This document shows positions 19,939 through 21,705 of a stretch of DNA of 21,705 bases, piece by piece. Source of the DNA: a virus; the IMG/VR virus record IMGVR_UViG_3300023172_000223, positions 1-21,705 of that record; one strand, written 5' to 3'. A program made the translations under genes and the position numbers. The notes under the pieces are model-generated. The model did not search any database and had not been told where the DNA came from. It worked only from the letters and a program-made list of their open reading frames with translations. Numbering within the stretch: the stretch's first letter is position 1; the number at the start of each line of letters is the position of its first letter.

Positions 19939-21432
19939 ATGCCAGCAATTATAACAAATAAGTTTAGATTAAATAATGCGGAACAATTTCATGAGTCTTT
20001 CTCAGAACCCGCAAATAACATATACTATCTAGGTATTGGAAGACCTCAGGCTTGGGGTACCTTAACTAGAGCTGATGGACGTACTGATTATGAGGGTACA
20101 GATTCAAATCCTACAACTCCTGGTGATACAGTAGTTAATGAATTTTATACATTTGATGAATTAACTGCGGCTAAAAGAATTACAGGATCAGATATTTCTT
20201 TTGTAATTCCAAGAAGAAACTGGACATCTGGTACAGTTTACGATATTTACAGACATGATTATGGAGAATATACAACTGGTTCTACTTCAACTAGAATAAC
20301 ATCTACTAGTGGTGCAATTACTTTATTCGATTCTACTTTTTATGTTTTGTCGTCAGATAGAAACGTTTATAAGTGTTTAGATAATAATAATGGTGCAACA
20401 GTCAATGATGAACCTACTGGAGTATCGACAACTCCTATTACAACTACAGACGGTTACATATGGAAATATATGTATACCTTATCTGCTGCTCAACAATCTA
20501 ATTTTCTATCAACAGATTTTATGGCAATTCCTACAAATGCAAATGCAGGAACAGATCATTTAAACGTAATATCTAATGCTATTAATGGTGCAATAGATAT
20601 TATTAAAATCAAATCTGCTGGTTCGGGTGGTACAAACGGAACATTTTCAAATATTCCAATAAGAGGTGATGGATCAGGCGGACTATGCGAAGTTGTAGTT
20701 TCGGGTGGTTTAGTATCTTCAGTAACCGTAACAACTGCTGGTGTAAATTATACATTTGCAACAGTAAGTAATGCTCAAATTGTTGCCGCTGGTGCTACAG
20801 GTTTATCTGGCGCTGAATTAGATGTAATCATTCCTCCAAAAGGTGGACATGGTGCAAATGCTTTAGAAGAATTGGGTGGTTTCTTTGTGATGTTAAATAC
20901 TTCATTAGAAGGTAGTGAATCTGCAAATACAGGAGACTTTTCTGCTGTAAACGATTTTAGAAAAATTGTTTTGTTAAGAGATCCTACAAAAAATTCTTCT
21001 GCTGTAACATCAACAACAGCCAGATTAACAAAGGCAATTAAAATTGCTGCTTCACCAACACCAGGTACATTTACAGTTGATGAAGAAATTAATCAAGCAA
21101 CAACAGGTGCTGTTGGTAAAGTTGTAGAATGGGATTCAACAAATAATATTTTATATTACATTCAGACAAGACATAGTGATGCTGGTATTGACAGTAACGG
21201 TAATTTAATTGATTTTTCTGGTGCAAACGTAATTACAGGACAAAGTTCAAGTGCAACAGGCACACCCGACACATCTGCTTCATCAACAGTTAATAATGTT
21301 ATTTTTGCTTCAGGATATTCTGTACCTGAAATCGACCACGATACAGGAGATGTTTTATATGTTGAAAATAGAACACCAATATCAAGAGCTGTAGATCAAA
21401 CAGAAAATATTAAACTGATTATAGAATTTTAA
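19939..21432 (+). CDS. 8: baseplate wedge protein gp8, 497 aa
   Basis: The N-terminus MPAIITNKFRLNNAEQFHES with NNIYYLGIGRPQAWG, then VYDIYRHDYGEY, and the block NVYKCLDNNNGATVNDEPTG with TTDGYIWKYMYTLSAAQQSN, are characteristic of the T4 gp8 wedge protein in marine T4-like phages. In T4, gp8 (334 aa) is a dimer binding gp7 and gp10 in the wedge. This one is longer, with an extra C-terminal beta-rich region (about residues 215-480) that has repeated G/T/S-rich turns such as GVNYTFATVSNAQIV and the motif VDEEINQATTGAVGKVVEWD, similar to the short repeats in the protein encoded at 16081. It has its own late promoter. Confidence 0.85.
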   Translation: MPAIITNKFRLNNAEQFHESFSEPANNIYYLGIGRPQAWGTLTRADGRTDYEGTDSNPTTPGDTVVNEFYTFDELTAAKRITGSDISFVIPRRNWTSGTVYDIYRHDYGEYTTGSTSTRITSTSGAITLFDSTFYVLSSDRNVYKCLDNNNGATVNDEPTGVSTTPITTTDGYIWKYMYTLSAAQQSNFLSTDFMAIPTNANAGTDHLNVISNAINGAIDIIKIKSAGSGGTNGTFSNIPIRGDGSGGLCEVVVSGGLVSSVTVTTAGVNYTFATVSNAQIVAAGATGLSGAELDVIIPPKGGHGANALEELGGFFVMLNTSLEGSESANTGDFSAVNDFRKIVLLRDPTKNSSAVTSTTARLTKAIKIAASPTPGTFTVDEEINQATTGAVGKVVEWDSTNNILYYIQTRHSDAGIDSNGNLIDFSGANVITGQSSSATGTPDTSASSTVNNVIFASGYSVPEIDHDTGDVLYVENRTPISRAVDQTENIKLIIEF

Positions 21433-21449
21433 CATACATAGGGATAGAA

Positions 21450-21705
21450 ATGGCCACAAAAACTGATTTTAATATTAGTCCGTACTTTGATGATTATTTA
21501 GAGTCAAAAAGATTTCATAAAATTTTATTTCGTCCTGGATTTGCTGTTCAAGCAAGAGAATTAACTCAAGTACAATCAATACTTCAAAATCAAATTAAAA
21601 GATTTGGAGATCACATATTTAAAGATGGCGCTCAAGTTATTCCTGGTGAAATACAATATATAAACACTTATCATTTCGTTAAACTTTCAACATTTTCAAC
21701 TTCAA
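21450..21705 (+). CDS. N-terminal part of a DUF4815-type virion structural protein, 3' end outside window
   Basis: The frame opens with ATG at 21450 and continues past the window end (85 residues visible). MATKTDFNISPYFDDYLESK, FHKILFRPGFAVQARELTQV and QSILQNQIKRFGDHIFKDGA match the conserved opening of DUF4815 proteins, large baseplate- or fibre-associated structural proteins of T4-like marine phages. It follows gene 8 by 17 bases and occupies the place of gp9/gp10 in the T4 order. A GGGATAG sequence upstream is a weak Shine-Dalgarno candidate. Confidence 0.85.
   Translation, partial: MATKTDFNISPYFDDYLESKRFHKILFRPGFAVQARELTQVQSILQNQIKRFGDHIFKDGAQVIPGEIQYINTYHFVKLSTFSTS

Noticed and set aside
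1-21705. CRISPR arrays, insertion sequences, transposases, integrase or attachment sites
   Set aside because: None seen: no regularly spaced direct repeats, no transposase or integrase motifs; tRNA-His is a complete gene, and I found no partial copy of it elsewhere in the window.

Overview
This window looks like part of the structural-gene region of a T4-like (contractile-tailed) phage with an AT-rich genome of the marine type, comparable to pelagiphages and T4-like cyanophages. The evidence is a long run of baseplate genes recognisable as T4 gp4, gp48/gp54, gp53, gp27, gp5, PAAR (gp5.4), gp25, gp6 and gp8 homologues, T4 late-promoter boxes (TATAAATA), A-rich leaders, many stop/start overlaps of the TAATG type, and a tRNA-His whose acceptor end (G1:U72, A73, no G at -1) is of a kind known from a subset of alphaproteobacteria. 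I infer a phage of a marine alphaproteobacterium; the exact host cannot be read from the window.

Layout. (1) 1-6.3 kb: end of a baseplate-hub assembly protein, a two-helix membrane protein, a tape-measure-like protein, an inverted gp4 head-completion nuclease gene, then tail-tube cap/initiator, gp53 and a gp27-like hub protein. (2) 6.3-9.6 kb: a basic small protein, a gp5-like hub/spike protein without a lysozyme domain, a 350-bp gap without a convincing gene, a small helical protein and a 428-residue unknown. This part is very rich in the tetranucleotide GGCC. (3) 9.6-12.5 kb, an accessory island: a half-size Na+/phosphate cotransporter-like protein; a sigma70-type promoter, inverted repeat, late promoter and a glutamine riboswitch in front of a 64-residue peptide; two strong hairpins; then a minus-strand set of seven small genes ending in tRNA-His, with two near-consensus sigma70-type promoters. 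(4) 12.5-13.8 kb: plus-strand small genes (lipoprotein, Cys-rich protein, three small basic or conserved proteins) leading to the PAAR spike tip. (5) 13.8-21.7 kb: baseplate wedge and tail-fibre genes gp25, gp6, a large structural protein, a fibre-like protein, gp8 and the start of a DUF4815-type protein, with late promoters in front of three of them.

How it fits together. Regions 1, 2, 4 and 5 build the tail baseplate late in infection. Region 3 carries promoters of the early/host type and genes that look aimed at host physiology: phosphate transport, sensing of glutamine (nitrogen status), and translation. The glutamine riboswitch controlling a small peptide, placed directly behind a phosphate-transporter-like gene, is the most unusual element of the window.
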